This document shows positions 45,661-53,991 of a stretch of DNA of 64,000 bases, piece after piece; the stretch's first letter is position 1; every line of letters begins with the position of its first letter. The notes below the pieces were generated by a model that made no database searches, was not told where the DNA came from, and saw only the letters and a program-made list of their open reading frames with translations. The stretch is taken from assembly GCF_001522585.2 (NCBI RefSeq), contig NZ_CP013372.1:2666001-2730000 (forward strand), read 5' to 3'. Made by a program: the position numbers and the translations under genes. This stretch comes from Burkholderia sp. NRF60-BP8. GTDB taxonomy: Bacteria; Pseudomonadota; Gammaproteobacteria; Burkholderiales; Burkholderiaceae.

Positions 45661-46365
45661 TCACCCTTCGAGCCGCTTCGTCCAGTCTTCGACCTGCCGC
45701 GCCGTCCGGCGCTTTTCCAGCATCCTGCGCCAGCCGGGCGGCAGCAACGGCACGTCGCACAGCGCATCGAGCGCGGCCATGTCGAGCGTGCGTCGATACA
45801 GCACGTCGAGCACCGTCGACAGCGGCCATTGCGGGTAGCGGCGCTCGTGCAGCGCCAGCACATCGCCCGCCGCCACCCAGCCCTCCTGCAACACGCGGTA
45901 GTACCAGCCGGTCCGGCCGCTTTGCTGCACGAGCGCCGCCATCCGCGGATGATCGAAACGCGCGTTGAGCTTCCAGCACGGCTGCCGCGACTGCGACACC
46001 TGGAGCACCGCGCCGCCGAGCATGAATACGTCGCCGAGACACACGTCGTGCTCGGTGATGCCGCGCGTCGACAGGTTCTCGCCGAACGCGCCCGGCCGGG
46101 CGAGCACGTCGCGCGCGCCGATCTGCCCGGCCCACCACGCATAGTGATCGTGCGCATAGTGATGAACGGCCTTGTCGGGGCCGCCGTGATGCCGCGCATC
46201 GGCCTGCGCGTCGCCGGCGAAGCCGAGCGCGCCCAGCCACAGGCGTGCATCCACCGGCTGCTTGTCGATCGCGCTTGCGTGCGGCGTGCCGGCGAGCGGA
46301 CGGCTCGCGCCGATCCGCACCGCGCCGATGGCGGCCGCGATCGCCGGCCGGGCGTCGTCGCTCAT
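45661..46365 (-). CDS. MOSC-domain protein (YiiM-like)
   Basis: 234 residues. The MOSC Cys lies in SRQPCWKLNARF; HHGGPDKAVHHYAHDHYAWW and FGENLSTRG are the other family motifs. YiiM-type MOSC proteins handle molybdenum cofactor-dependent reduction of N-hydroxylated bases. It overlaps the DapA-like gene by 4 bases (ATGA), so translation is coupled though no functional tie is obvious. Confidence 0.9.
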   Translation of the reverse strand: MSDDARPAIAAAIGAVRIGASRPLAGTPHASAIDKQPVDARLWLGALGFAGDAQADARHHGGPDKAVHHYAHDHYAWWAGQIGARDVLARPGAFGENLSTRGITEHDVCLGDVFMLGGAVLQVSQSRQPCWKLNARFDHPRMAALVQQSGRTGWYYRVLQEGWVAAGDVLALHERRYPQWPLSTVLDVLYRRTLDMAALDALCDVPLLPPGWRRMLEKRRTARQVEDWTKRLEG

Positions 46366-47258
46366 GCGGCCACACCGTCCGGCAGCGCCGCGAGCAGTCG
46401 TTCGAGTTCGCGCGTGCGTGCTTCGCCGAGCGGCAGCAGCGGCCGCCTCGGTTCGCCGGCGTCGAAGCCGCGCAGCCTCAACCCGGCCTTCACGGTCACC
46501 GGCAACCCGCCGTTGACGATGAACTGCAGCAACGGCAACTGCGCGTGAAAAACCGATCGGGCGCGTGCGAGATCGCCAGTGCGCATCGCATCGAACAACG
46601 CGAGCGGCAACGCGGCATTCAGGTTCGGCGCGGCCGTGCACCATCCGGCCGCGCCCGCGGCCAGCGCGGCGAGCGCCATCGGATTGCTGCCGTTGTAGAA
46701 CGGGATCGTCCCGTCGCTCAATTGCGCGAGCCGATGCATCCGGCCGATGTCGCCGGTGCTCTCCTTGACCATCGTCACGTTGTCGACGGTGCGGCAGATC
46801 GTCGTGATCAGGTCCGGCGACATGTCGACGCCGCTCGTCGCCGGGTTGTTGTACAGCATGATCGGGATGCCGATCGCTGCACCGATCGCGCGGTAGTGCG
46901 CGACGATCTCGTCGTTCCCGAGCTTCCAGTACGACACCGGCAGCACCATCACCGCATCGGCGCCGGCCTGCTCGGCGAAGCGGGCACGGCGCACCGCGCC
47001 CGCCGTGGTGAGATCGGAAATGCCGACGACGGTCGGCACGCGCCGGCGCACCGCGCGAATCGACGCGGTGGCGACGGCCTCCCATTCGGCATCGGACAGG
47101 TAGGCGCTTTCGCCGGTACTGCCCAGCGGCGCGATCGCGTGAACGCCGTCGGCGATCAGGCGCTCGATCAGCGCATCGAGCGCTGTCAGGTCGACGCCGC
47201 CGTCGGCGGAGAACGGCGTAACCGGGTAGGCAATGATGCCCTTCAACAGAATCGTCAC
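46362..47258 (-). CDS. DapA/N-acetylneuraminate lyase family aldolase
   Basis: 298 residues. (beta/alpha)8 barrel. The GSTGE loop (PLGSTGESAYLS), the Tyr of LYNNPATSG and the Schiff-base Lys of VTMVKEST are present. Relatives include DHDPS and various keto-acid or sugar-acid aldolases; the presence of a class II aldolase upstream and MOSC downstream argues for catabolic use over lysine synthesis. It begins 50 bases after the aldolase stop. Confidence 0.85.
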   Translation of the reverse strand: MTILLKGIIAYPVTPFSADGGVDLTALDALIERLIADGVHAIAPLGSTGESAYLSDAEWEAVATASIRAVRRRVPTVVGISDLTTAGAVRRARFAEQAGADAVMVLPVSYWKLGNDEIVAHYRAIGAAIGIPIMLYNNPATSGVDMSPDLITTICRTVDNVTMVKESTGDIGRMHRLAQLSDGTIPFYNGSNPMALAALAAGAAGWCTAAPNLNAALPLALFDAMRTGDLARARSVFHAQLPLLQFIVNGGLPVTVKAGLRLRGFDAGEPRRPLLPLGEARTRELERLLAALPDGVAA

Positions 47259-47308
47259 GATTCGTATTCCTCAATGATTGTCTGACAGGAGCGGAACAGC
47301 ACGCCCGC

Positions 47309-48091
47309 TTATGCGACGCAGTCCCGATGCGTCCGCAACGCGCGGCGCGCGTAGTAGTCGAACGTCACCGCATCGCGCTTCGGCTTGGAGATCCAGTCGT
47401 GCGCTTCGCGCGCGAGCGCCGGCGGCACCGGCTTGATCTCGCCGGCCGACATCGCGAGCAGTTGCAGCTTCGCGGCGCGCTCGATCAGCAGCGCGAGCAT
47501 GCACGCCTCCTCGATCGTCTTGCCGACCACGAGCTGGCCGTGATGCGACAGCAGGATCGCGCGCTTGCTGCCGAGCGCCTTCGAGATGATCTCGCCCTCC
47601 TCGTTGCCGACCGGCACGCCCGGCCAGTCCTTCAGGAACGCGCAATCGTCGTACAGCGGGCAGGTGTCCATGTGCGACACCACGAGCGGCTGCTCGAGCA
47701 TCGACAGCGCCGCGACATGCGCCGGATGCGTGTGGATGATGCAGTTCACGTCCGGGCGCTCGCGATAGATCCACGTATGGAACCGGTTGGCCGGGTTCGG
47801 AATGCCTTCGCCATCGACGACGTCGAGATCCTCGTTCACGCGCAGCAGGTTCGCGGCCGAGATCTCGTCGAAGCCGAGCCCGAGCCGCTGCGTGTAGTAG
47901 GTGCCGGCCGCATCCGCGCGGCAGGTGATCTGCCCGGCCAGGCCCGAGTCGTGGCCGGCGTCGAACAGGATCCGGCACGTCAGCGCGAGCTTTTGCCGCG
48001 CGGACCAGCCGCTGTCACCCACTTCGTTTTCAAGGCGCCGCTCCGCCAGCGCGACCAGCGCTTCCTTCGTCAAATTCAGCGTTTCCGCCAT
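47309..48091 (-). CDS. Class II aldolase/adducin family protein
   Basis: 260 residues. Zinc-binding His motif is IIHTHPAHV, with a later His in LLSHHGQLVVG. These enzymes cleave sugar phosphates or decarboxylate tetronate phosphates. The ATG at 48091 is preceded by AGGAGG; the longer frame is rejected. It is the first gene of a minus-strand operon with the DapA-like and MOSC genes, divergent from an XRE-cupin regulator gene across a palindromic operator. Confidence 0.88.
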   Translation of the reverse strand: MAETLNLTKEALVALAERRLENEVGDSGWSARQKLALTCRILFDAGHDSGLAGQITCRADAAGTYYTQRLGLGFDEISAANLLRVNEDLDVVDGEGIPNPANRFHTWIYRERPDVNCIIHTHPAHVAALSMLEQPLVVSHMDTCPLYDDCAFLKDWPGVPVGNEEGEIISKALGSKRAILLSHHGQLVVGKTIEEACMLALLIERAAKLQLLAMSAGEIKPVPPALAREAHDWISKPKRDAVTFDYYARRALRTHRDCVA

Positions 48092-48149
48092 GTTCGCCTC
48101 CTGAATGCACCGGGTCTGCCACGCCGTCCGCGGCCGTTTCCCCGAGCGC

Positions 48150-48185
48150 ATGACACACAATACACCGAATGACACTTTGTGTCAT
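48150..48185. promoter_or_regulatory. Operator candidate between aldolase operon and XRE-cupin gene
   Basis: ATGACAC-TTT-GTGTCAT (48169-48185) is a perfect 7-bp inverted repeat with a 3-base spacer. ATGACAC is repeated at 48150-48156, two helical turns (19 bases) upstream. The site lies between divergent genes and is likely bound by the XRE-cupin protein. Confidence 0.7.
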
Positions 48186-48224
48186 GCGTTACAATCGATT
48201 CTTCGAAGGACACTTGGCGCCCCC

Positions 48225-48767
48225 ATGACGATTCGCCTGAAGCTGCTCAGAAAACAGAAAGGCTGGACGCTCGACGTGCTGGCCGACGAGACCGGCCTCA
48301 CCAAGAGCTACCTGTCGAAGGTCGAGCGCGGCCTGAGCGTGCCGTCGATCGCGGTCGCGCTGAAGCTGTCGAAGGCGCTGAACGTCGACGTCGAGCAACT
48401 GTTCTCGGAAAGCCGCAACCGCGAGCTGATCACGGTCACGCGCGCCGGCGAGCGCACCGCGATGGGTGCAGCGGCCGACAGCCACGCCCACCGTTTCGAG
48501 AGCATCGCGGCCGGGGTCGCGCCGAAGAAGATGCTGCCGTTCGTCGTGCATCCGCCGCACGAATTCGTCGCGTCGACGTTCCGCGAGCACGAAGGCGAGG
48601 AATTCCTGTTCGTGCACAAGGGGCGGGTCGAAATCGAATTTCCGAACGAGACGGTGCAACTCAGGGCCGGCGATTCAGTCTATTTCAACGCACTCATTCC
48701 CCACCGCACGCGCAGCCTCGGCACCGCGCAGGCGGAGATTCTGGTCATCGTCAGCCACGACGACTAG
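48225..48767 (+). CDS. XRE-family regulator with cupin domain
   Basis: 180 residues. Helix-turn-helix at LDVLADETGLTKSYLSKVER (about residues 16-35), then a cupin barrel with HEGEEFLFVHKGRVEIEF and the closing SVYFNALIPHRTRS. It should sense a small ligand and control the divergent aldolase operon and itself. Its N-terminus starts directly at the HTH. It is followed 31 bases on by a GntR-family gene. Confidence 0.9.
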   Translation: MTIRLKLLRKQKGWTLDVLADETGLTKSYLSKVERGLSVPSIAVALKLSKALNVDVEQLFSESRNRELITVTRAGERTAMGAAADSHAHRFESIAAGVAPKKMLPFVVHPPHEFVASTFREHEGEEFLFVHKGRVEIEFPNETVQLRAGDSVYFNALIPHRTRSLGTAQAEILVIVSHDD

Positions 48768-48798
48768 CCTCGTCACTTCTTCGCGCAAGGATCTTCCG

Positions 48799-49536
48799 AT
48801 GGTCACCAGGGCCACCGCACCGTTCCAGCAGATCAAGACGCTCGTTCGCCAGAACGTCGAGTCCGGCGACTGGCGCCCCGGCGACCGCATTCCGTCCGAA
48901 CTCGATCTCGCCGCGCAGTTCGGCGTCGCGCGCATGACGGTCAACCGCGCACTGCGCGAGCTGACCGAGGAAGGCGTGCTGAAGCGCATCGCGGGCGTCG
49001 GCACGTTCGTCGCCGAGGTGAAGCCGCAGTCGAACCTGCTGATGATCGCGCATATCCGCGACGAGATCCGTGCGCGCGGGCACGAGTACCGCTGCCGCGT
49101 GCTCAGCCAGGCGCGCGAGCCCGCGTCGTTCGACGTCGCGGCCGCGTTCGGCCTGCCGGTCAATACGCCGGTCTTTCACGTGGTGTGCGTACACGAGGAA
49201 AACGGCCGCCCGATCCAGCTCGAGGATCGCTACGTCAATCCGGCTGCCGCGCCCGGCTTCATCGATCAGGATTTCCGGGTCGAGCCGCCATCCGAATACC
49301 TGTACAACAACGTGTCGCACTACGAACTGGAAATCGAGCACGTCGTCGACGCGTCGCTGCCCACCGGCGAACAGGCGCGGCTGCTCGACATGCGCGCCGA
49401 CGAGCCGTGCCTCACGCTCACGCGCCGCACGTGGACGGACGGGCTGCCCGTCACGTTCGTGCACTTCCTGCATCCGGGCAACCGCTACCGGCTCGGCTCG
49501 CGCTTCAAGCCGGGCGCGGGGCGCCACCCGACCTGA
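48799..49536 (+). CDS. GntR-family regulator of the HutC/UTRA type
   Basis: 245 residues. A GntR winged helix (PSELDLAAQFGVARMTVNRA) is followed by a UTRA effector domain (LMIAHIRDEIRARGHEYRCRV, YVNPAAAPGF). It most resembles HutC histidine-utilisation repressors, but no hut genes lie here. The nearby PhyH, amidohydrolase and solute-binding genes are candidates for its targets. It is codirectional with the XRE-cupin gene and could be in its transcript. Confidence 0.85.
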   Translation: MVTRATAPFQQIKTLVRQNVESGDWRPGDRIPSELDLAAQFGVARMTVNRALRELTEEGVLKRIAGVGTFVAEVKPQSNLLMIAHIRDEIRARGHEYRCRVLSQAREPASFDVAAAFGLPVNTPVFHVVCVHEENGRPIQLEDRYVNPAAAPGFIDQDFRVEPPSEYLYNNVSHYELEIEHVVDASLPTGEQARLLDMRADEPCLTLTRRTWTDGLPVTFVHFLHPGNRYRLGSRFKPGAGRHPT

Positions 49537-49561
49537 TCCTTCGTCGCACACCCCCGACGCG

Positions 49562-49596
49562 CACGGCGGCCGTTTCGTCCTGAAACGGCCGCCGTG
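49562..49596. terminator. Bidirectional terminator between GntR and PhyH genes
   Basis: Perfect 15-bp stem (49562-49576 with 49582-49596), loop GTCCT, followed by TTCATTC. Positioned between converging genes. Confidence 0.8.
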
Positions 49597-49613
49597 TTCA
49601 TTCACTCCTCGAG

Positions 49614-50462
49614 TCAGATCGCGCCAACCTGCCCCGCCTCGCGCGACCACACGACCGGAAACAGCGGGTGATCGAGCGGCGCGCCGTCGGCCAGCTGTTC
49701 CGCGAGCCCGGGAAAATCGGGCGACGTTTTCCAGCGGCGCGGCGCGTGACGGACATCGTCGCCGACGAAGCGGATCGAGAACGCGCGCCGGCGGTTCCGC
49801 GTGCCGCCCGACGCATGCAGCGTGAGCATCCGGAAGCACACCATGTCGCCGGGTTCGAGCGCCCAGCGGCGGATCGGGAAGGCCGCACGGTCGGCTTCGA
49901 TGTCGGGCAGATCGGCGAGGCTGCCTTCCGGGAACCACTTCGCCTCCTTGTCCATGAACGTGCGCGGCATCAGCCACGGCCCGCGATGCGAGCCGGCGAC
50001 GAATTCCAGCGTCGATTCGAGCGGCACCGGGTCGACCGGAATCCACATGCTGACGTTGTCGTCGCCTTCGATGTTGTAGTACGGCTGGTCCTGATGCCAC
50101 GGCGTGCGCTGCCGCGTGCCGGGCTCCTTCACGAGCAGATGGTCGTGATGCAGCCGCACGTTGTCCGTGCCCATCAGCGCGGCGGCGACCGACGGCGCCG
50201 GCGAGCGCACGATGAAGTCGCGATACGCGTCGTTGTGCTGCCAGTTGCAGAAATCCTCGAAGAACCAGCCCGGATCGTCGGGCCGGCTCGCGACTTTCGC
50301 GCGTTCGCTCGGCTGCGCGAGGTTCGCGTCGATGCCGGCCCGCAACGCGGCCACTTCGTCGGGCGAAAAAATGCCCTTGATGCAGACCGCGCCTTCGTCG
50401 CGGAACGCGGCGATCAGTTCGGGCGTCACGGCTTGCGCGACGCGCTCCTGGATACTCGTCAT
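49614..50462 (-). CDS. Phytanoyl-CoA dioxygenase (PhyH) family protein
   Basis: 282 residues. The Fe(II)/2-oxoglutarate facial triad is HxD in TPWHQDQPYY and a later His in TLHASGG, followed by the Arg of NRRRAFSIRF. It hydroxylates an unknown small substrate. The ATG at 50462 is chosen (MTSIQERV); the upstream 9 residues are optional. It lies 31 bases after the solute-binding protein gene on the same strand, so the two are likely cotranscribed. Confidence 0.85.
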   Translation of the reverse strand: MTSIQERVAQAVTPELIAAFRDEGAVCIKGIFSPDEVAALRAGIDANLAQPSERAKVASRPDDPGWFFEDFCNWQHNDAYRDFIVRSPAPSVAAALMGTDNVRLHHDHLLVKEPGTRQRTPWHQDQPYYNIEGDDNVSMWIPVDPVPLESTLEFVAGSHRGPWLMPRTFMDKEAKWFPEGSLADLPDIEADRAAFPIRRWALEPGDMVCFRMLTLHASGGTRNRRRAFSIRFVGDDVRHAPRRWKTSPDFPGLAEQLADGAPLDHPLFPVVWSREAGQVGAI

Positions 50463-50493
50463 GGTGTACCTGTCGATCGAATGGGTCACGGGG

Positions 50494-51297
50494 TCACGGC
50501 GCCGAAGTCAGTTGCTGCTTCGCGCCGTAGATGTCGAAGTCGAAGTATTTCGCGGCGATCTTCTGGTACGTGCCGTTCGCGCGAATCGCGGCGATCGCGT
50601 CGTTCAGCCGCTTCTTCATGTCGGCGTCGCCCTTGCGTATGCCCATCGCGACGCCGTAGCCGGTGATCCGCACGTCGGTCACGTCCGGGCCCGCGAACGC
50701 GTAGCCCTTGCCGCGCGGCGTCTTCAGGAACGAGTAGCCGGCTTGCGTCTTGTCCTGGAAGGTCGCGTCGAGGCGGCCGTTGACGAGATCCTGATACACC
50801 TGGTCCTGATTCTGGTACGAGACGATCGTCACGCCCTTGGTCGCCCATTCGGCCTTCGCGTACGCCTCCTGCGTCGTGCCCTGGTCGATCCCGACGCGCT
50901 TGCCGGCGAGCGACGCGGCGGTCGGCAGCAGCTTCGAGCCGACCGGCGCGACGAGCGCGCCCGGCGACGCATACAGCTTGTTCGAGAAGTCGATCTGCTT
51001 GAGCCGCTCGTCGGTGGCCGTCATCGCGGACATGATCACGTCGAACTTGCGCGCGCGCAGCGCCGGGATCATCCCGTCGAAGCCCTGCTCGACCCACACG
51101 CACTTCGCATGCAGTTGCTCGCAGATCGCATTGCGCAGGTCGATGTCGAAACCGGCGAGCGAGCCGTCGGGCTGCTTCGCCTCGAACGGCGGATACGTGG
51201 GATCGATACCCCAGCGGATCGTCGACGTGTCCTGCGCGAACGATGCGAGCGGCGCGAACGCCAGCGCGGTAACGAGGAACTTGGCGATACGGTTCAT
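50494..51297 (-). CDS. Amino-acid-type ABC solute-binding protein (orphan)
   Basis: 267 residues with a signal peptide (MNRIAKFLVTALAFAPLA, then SFAQ) and a family 3 fold: GIDPTYPPFEAKQPDG, GFDIDLRNAICEQL, IMSAMTATDERLKQIDFS. It resembles HisJ/ArtJ-type lysine/arginine/histidine-binding proteins. No permease or ATPase genes accompany it in the window, so it may deliver ligand to a transporter encoded elsewhere. Probably forms a transcript with the PhyH gene. Confidence 0.9.
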   Translation of the reverse strand: MNRIAKFLVTALAFAPLASFAQDTSTIRWGIDPTYPPFEAKQPDGSLAGFDIDLRNAICEQLHAKCVWVEQGFDGMIPALRARKFDVIMSAMTATDERLKQIDFSNKLYASPGALVAPVGSKLLPTAASLAGKRVGIDQGTTQEAYAKAEWATKGVTIVSYQNQDQVYQDLVNGRLDATFQDKTQAGYSFLKTPRGKGYAFAGPDVTDVRITGYGVAMGIRKGDADMKKRLNDAIAAIRANGTYQKIAAKYFDFDIYGAKQQLTSAP

Positions 51298-51765
51298 GGC
51301 GTGTCCTTGAAAGTCTCGACGCGGCGGGCGACGCCGGCGTCCGGTGAAGGCGCCGCGACGGACTGCCGGCGCGAGGCGCGAAAGACGGGGGACTTCGATG
51401 AAACTGCGATGCAGTCTAGACCGCCAGATTTCCGAGTGCAAGCGGAAGGAAGCGGAGACAGGATGGATGGAGGTCCAGCGGACGCGGAAAGACGGGGCGA
51501 CGCTTTATTTATGGCCGATTTACGGGACTGTCAGGGTGTTTACCCTGTGCGTCGCGCGTCCCCCATAGCGGGCGTTTTTCCGGATGTCCACGGGGCAATG
51601 ATGTCTATATATGCGATCTGAGCGACGCCTCGAACGAGGCGTGCCTCAGCGAAATCACGATGCGACCTATACCGCCTTGAAAACTCCCTGGGAGGCAGTA
51701 ACCCGGTCGAAAATGTAATATATACTTTACATTGAAGCGCGACGAATCCGCGTGGGGAGGTGAAC
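51298..51765. other. Divergent intergenic region, 468 bp
   Basis: The part near the solute-binding gene is GC-rich with no seen motif. The part near the antitoxin gene is distinctly AT-rich for this genome and holds its inverted-repeat operator (51712-51733). No gene or RNA was recognised. Confidence 0.5.
51712..51733 (+). promoter_or_regulatory. Inverted-repeat operator of the toxin-antitoxin pair
   Basis: AATGTAA and TTACATT form a perfect 7-bp inverted repeat with an 8-base AT spacer, 32 bases before the antitoxin ATG. This is the expected site of antitoxin autorepression. The local AT-richness also suits a promoter. Confidence 0.65.
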
Positions 51766-52245
51766 ATGCAACTCTATGAAATCGGTCAGGCCATCGCCAG
51801 GCGGCGAGCCGAACTCGATCTCACGCAGGCCCAACTTGCCAAGCTCGCCGGGCTGTCTCGTCTTACCATCAACCAGCTCGAAAGCGGTAAGGTGAAGGAT
51901 CTCGGCATCAACAAGCTCATCCCGTTGCTCAGCGTGCTCGGCATCGAACTCCTGGCGCTGCCGCGGCAGGCTCAAAACGGTCTCCACAAGGCCGTCGTGA
52001 GTGCGAACGTGAGCTACAAGGGCGAATTGACCGAAGGACTGCTGGCCGACGCATTGACCACCGGACGGATTCCTGAAGGATACGAATCGCAGTTCTCCGT
52101 CATCCTCGACGAAGTGCCGCTGCCTGTCGTCGTGAAAGCGGCCGAGGAAGCCGCCGAGCGCTCGGGCACCCCGCTTCGGACCATCTGGAAAAACCTTGCC
52201 GCGTGGTCGAAGGATCTCCATCTGTATCGGGAGGTATGGGTATGA
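51766..52245 (+). CDS. XRE-type antitoxin of an AbiEii-like system
   Basis: 159 residues. The N-terminal helix-turn-helix (DLTQAQLAKLAGLSRLTINQ) is followed by an all-alpha C-terminal half with no known domain. ATG at 51766 is preceded by GGGGAGG; the GTG 6 bases upstream is less likely. Its stop overlaps the toxin start as ATGA, the coupling typical of toxin-antitoxin pairs. The gene and its promoter are more AT-rich than the surroundings, suggesting transfer. Confidence 0.82.
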   Translation: MQLYEIGQAIARRRAELDLTQAQLAKLAGLSRLTINQLESGKVKDLGINKLIPLLSVLGIELLALPRQAQNGLHKAVVSANVSYKGELTEGLLADALTTGRIPEGYESQFSVILDEVPLPVVVKAAEEAAERSGTPLRTIWKNLAAWSKDLHLYREVWV

Positions 52246-52930
52246 CCGCACCATCCACGTTGCCCGACGGACCGTGGCAGGGTCTTTTTCGCCACGCGCT
52301 GACACTGGTCGACGAGATACGGAAGCACGGCATGCCGAATCCGTTCTGGACGTTCGGTGGGGCACGGTTCTCATGCTGCGCCACGGCCATCGCGTCAGCA
52401 AGGACGTGGACATCTTCGTACCCGACCCGCAGTATCTCGGGTACGTGAATCCCCGCATCAGCGACGCCGCGTCCGACATCACGATGGACTACGAGGAACA
52501 CGCCAGCTTCGTGAAGCTGGTGCTGCTCAACGGCGAAATCGACTTCGTCGTCTGCCGGAATCTGACGTCTCCCGGCTACGACGAATGGATGCTGATGAAT
52601 CATGTCGTCAAGGTGGAGACTTCCGCGGAAATCGTCGCCAAGAAAATGTGGCATCGCGGCGATCGTCCGACCGCGCGGGATCTGTTCGACCTGTGCGTGG
52701 TCATCGAGCGCGAGCCGGAAAGCCTGATGGAAGCCGGTGCGTTCCTCGTTCGGCATCGCGACACGTTTCTGCGTCTGCTCAACGAACATCGCGCGTTCGT
52801 ACAGCCGCGCTTCGACGCCATCCGGACACTCGACTACACGCCATCGTTCGACTATTGCGTCGAACTGGCCGAAGCGTTCCTGCGGAAACTCCCCGACAGC
52901 ACGCCCGAACCAAAATCGCGCGCCCGCTAA
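52242..52930 (+). pseudogene. AbiEii-like nucleotidyltransferase toxin, frameshifted
   Basis: The reading frame begins MTAPSTLPDGPWQGLF at 52242 and reads to NPFWTFGG, then shifts frame in a G run (52359-52362). The remainder continues as TVLMLRHGHRVSKDVDIF, which carries the AbiEii/DUF1814 nucleotidyltransferase motif (HRxSxDxD), to 52930. The unshifted frame stops at 52448. One missing G in the run, or a -1 slip at GGTGGGGC, would restore the protein. The gene is thus a pseudogene, a sequencing error or a programmed frameshift. Relatives transfer nucleotides to tRNA or other RNA. Confidence 0.75.
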
Positions 52931-53090
52931 GACTTGCGCCCCTCCCGCCCCCACCCGATCTCCGCCGCCAGTGGCGTCGCGCCCCCCCCGCCGGGTCCGG
53001 CGAAACCGCGATTGCCTGCGATGGGCGGCCATGTTAAAAGTCGTCGCACGCATTTGAAAACGAAATGCTCGAATTCACAGAAGTACAAAA

Positions 53091-53954
53091 ATGAATAGAC
53101 CCCTGTTCGACATCGACCTGTTGCGCGCGCTGGTGATGGTCGCCGACTGCGGCAGTTTCACGACGGCTTCCGCGCGCCTGCATTCGACGCAATCGACGGT
53201 CAGCCAGAAGGTGCGCCGGCTCGAGGAAATCGCCGGCCACCGCTTGCTCGACCGCGGCACGCGCGACGTGCGGCCGACCGACGCGGGCGTGACGGTGCTC
53301 AGCTATGCGCGGCGCATGCTCGCGCTGAACGACGAGATGCTGGAAGCGCTGTCGGGCGCGACGGTCGCGCTGACGATCCGGCTCGGCGTGCCCGACGATT
53401 TCGCGGCGGGCCGCACGACCCATGCGCTCGCGGCGTTCAAGCGCGAGCATCCGCAGGTGAAGCTCGAAGTGACGTGCGGATTGAGCCGCGACATCAGCGC
53501 CGCGTACGACCGCGGCGAACTCGATCTCGTATTGATCAAGCAGCGGCGCGACAGCCGCGAGGCGGTCGTGCGCTGGCCCGAGAAGCTGCGCTGGATCGAC
53601 AGCGCGAAGCATCCGTCGATCGATCTCGACCCGGTGCCGATCGTCGTGTTCCCGCCGCGCGGGCTGTACCGCGACGACATGATCAAGGCGATCGAGGAGC
53701 GCGGCCGCCGCTGGCGGATCAGCTTCACGACGTCGAGCCTGAGCGGGATCCAGGCAGCCGTCGCGGACGGCCTCGGCATCAGCGTGCTGCCCGCGCGCGT
53801 GGTGACGGACGAGCACGTGGTGCTGACCGCGAAGCAGGGCTTCGCACCGATCGAGCACATGGACATCGCGATCCTGCACCGGCCGACGGCCGACCCGATG
53901 GTCGGCGCGCTGACGAAGACGCTCGCGGCGATGCTGGAACTCGAAGGGCGGTAA
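53091..53954 (+). CDS. LysR-family transcriptional regulator
   Basis: 287 residues. Winged helix SFTTASARLHSTQSTVSQKV at the N-terminus, then the ligand domain with LTIRLGVPDDFAAG and FTTSSLSGIQAAVADGLGIS. No unusual feature. It converges with the SnoaL-like gene. It may control the amidohydrolase pair nearby or the solute-binding/PhyH genes. Confidence 0.9.
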   Translation: MNRPLFDIDLLRALVMVADCGSFTTASARLHSTQSTVSQKVRRLEEIAGHRLLDRGTRDVRPTDAGVTVLSYARRMLALNDEMLEALSGATVALTIRLGVPDDFAAGRTTHALAAFKREHPQVKLEVTCGLSRDISAAYDRGELDLVLIKQRRDSREAVVRWPEKLRWIDSAKHPSIDLDPVPIVVFPPRGLYRDDMIKAIEERGRRWRISFTTSSLSGIQAAVADGLGISVLPARVVTDEHVVLTAKQGFAPIEHMDIAILHRPTADPMVGALTKTLAAMLELEGR

Positions 53955-53991
53955 GCGAGACGCGCCCCCGATCCGGCCGCACGGCCGCGCG

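Noticed and set aside
48799..49536. Naming the GntR-type gene hutC
   Set aside because: It is HutC-like in form, but no hut genes lie nearby and the neighbours point to another pathway.
52242..52448. Treating the 68-codon frame as a separate small gene
   Set aside because: Its first 40 residues continue the nucleotidyltransferase toxin and the remainder is out-of-frame text.
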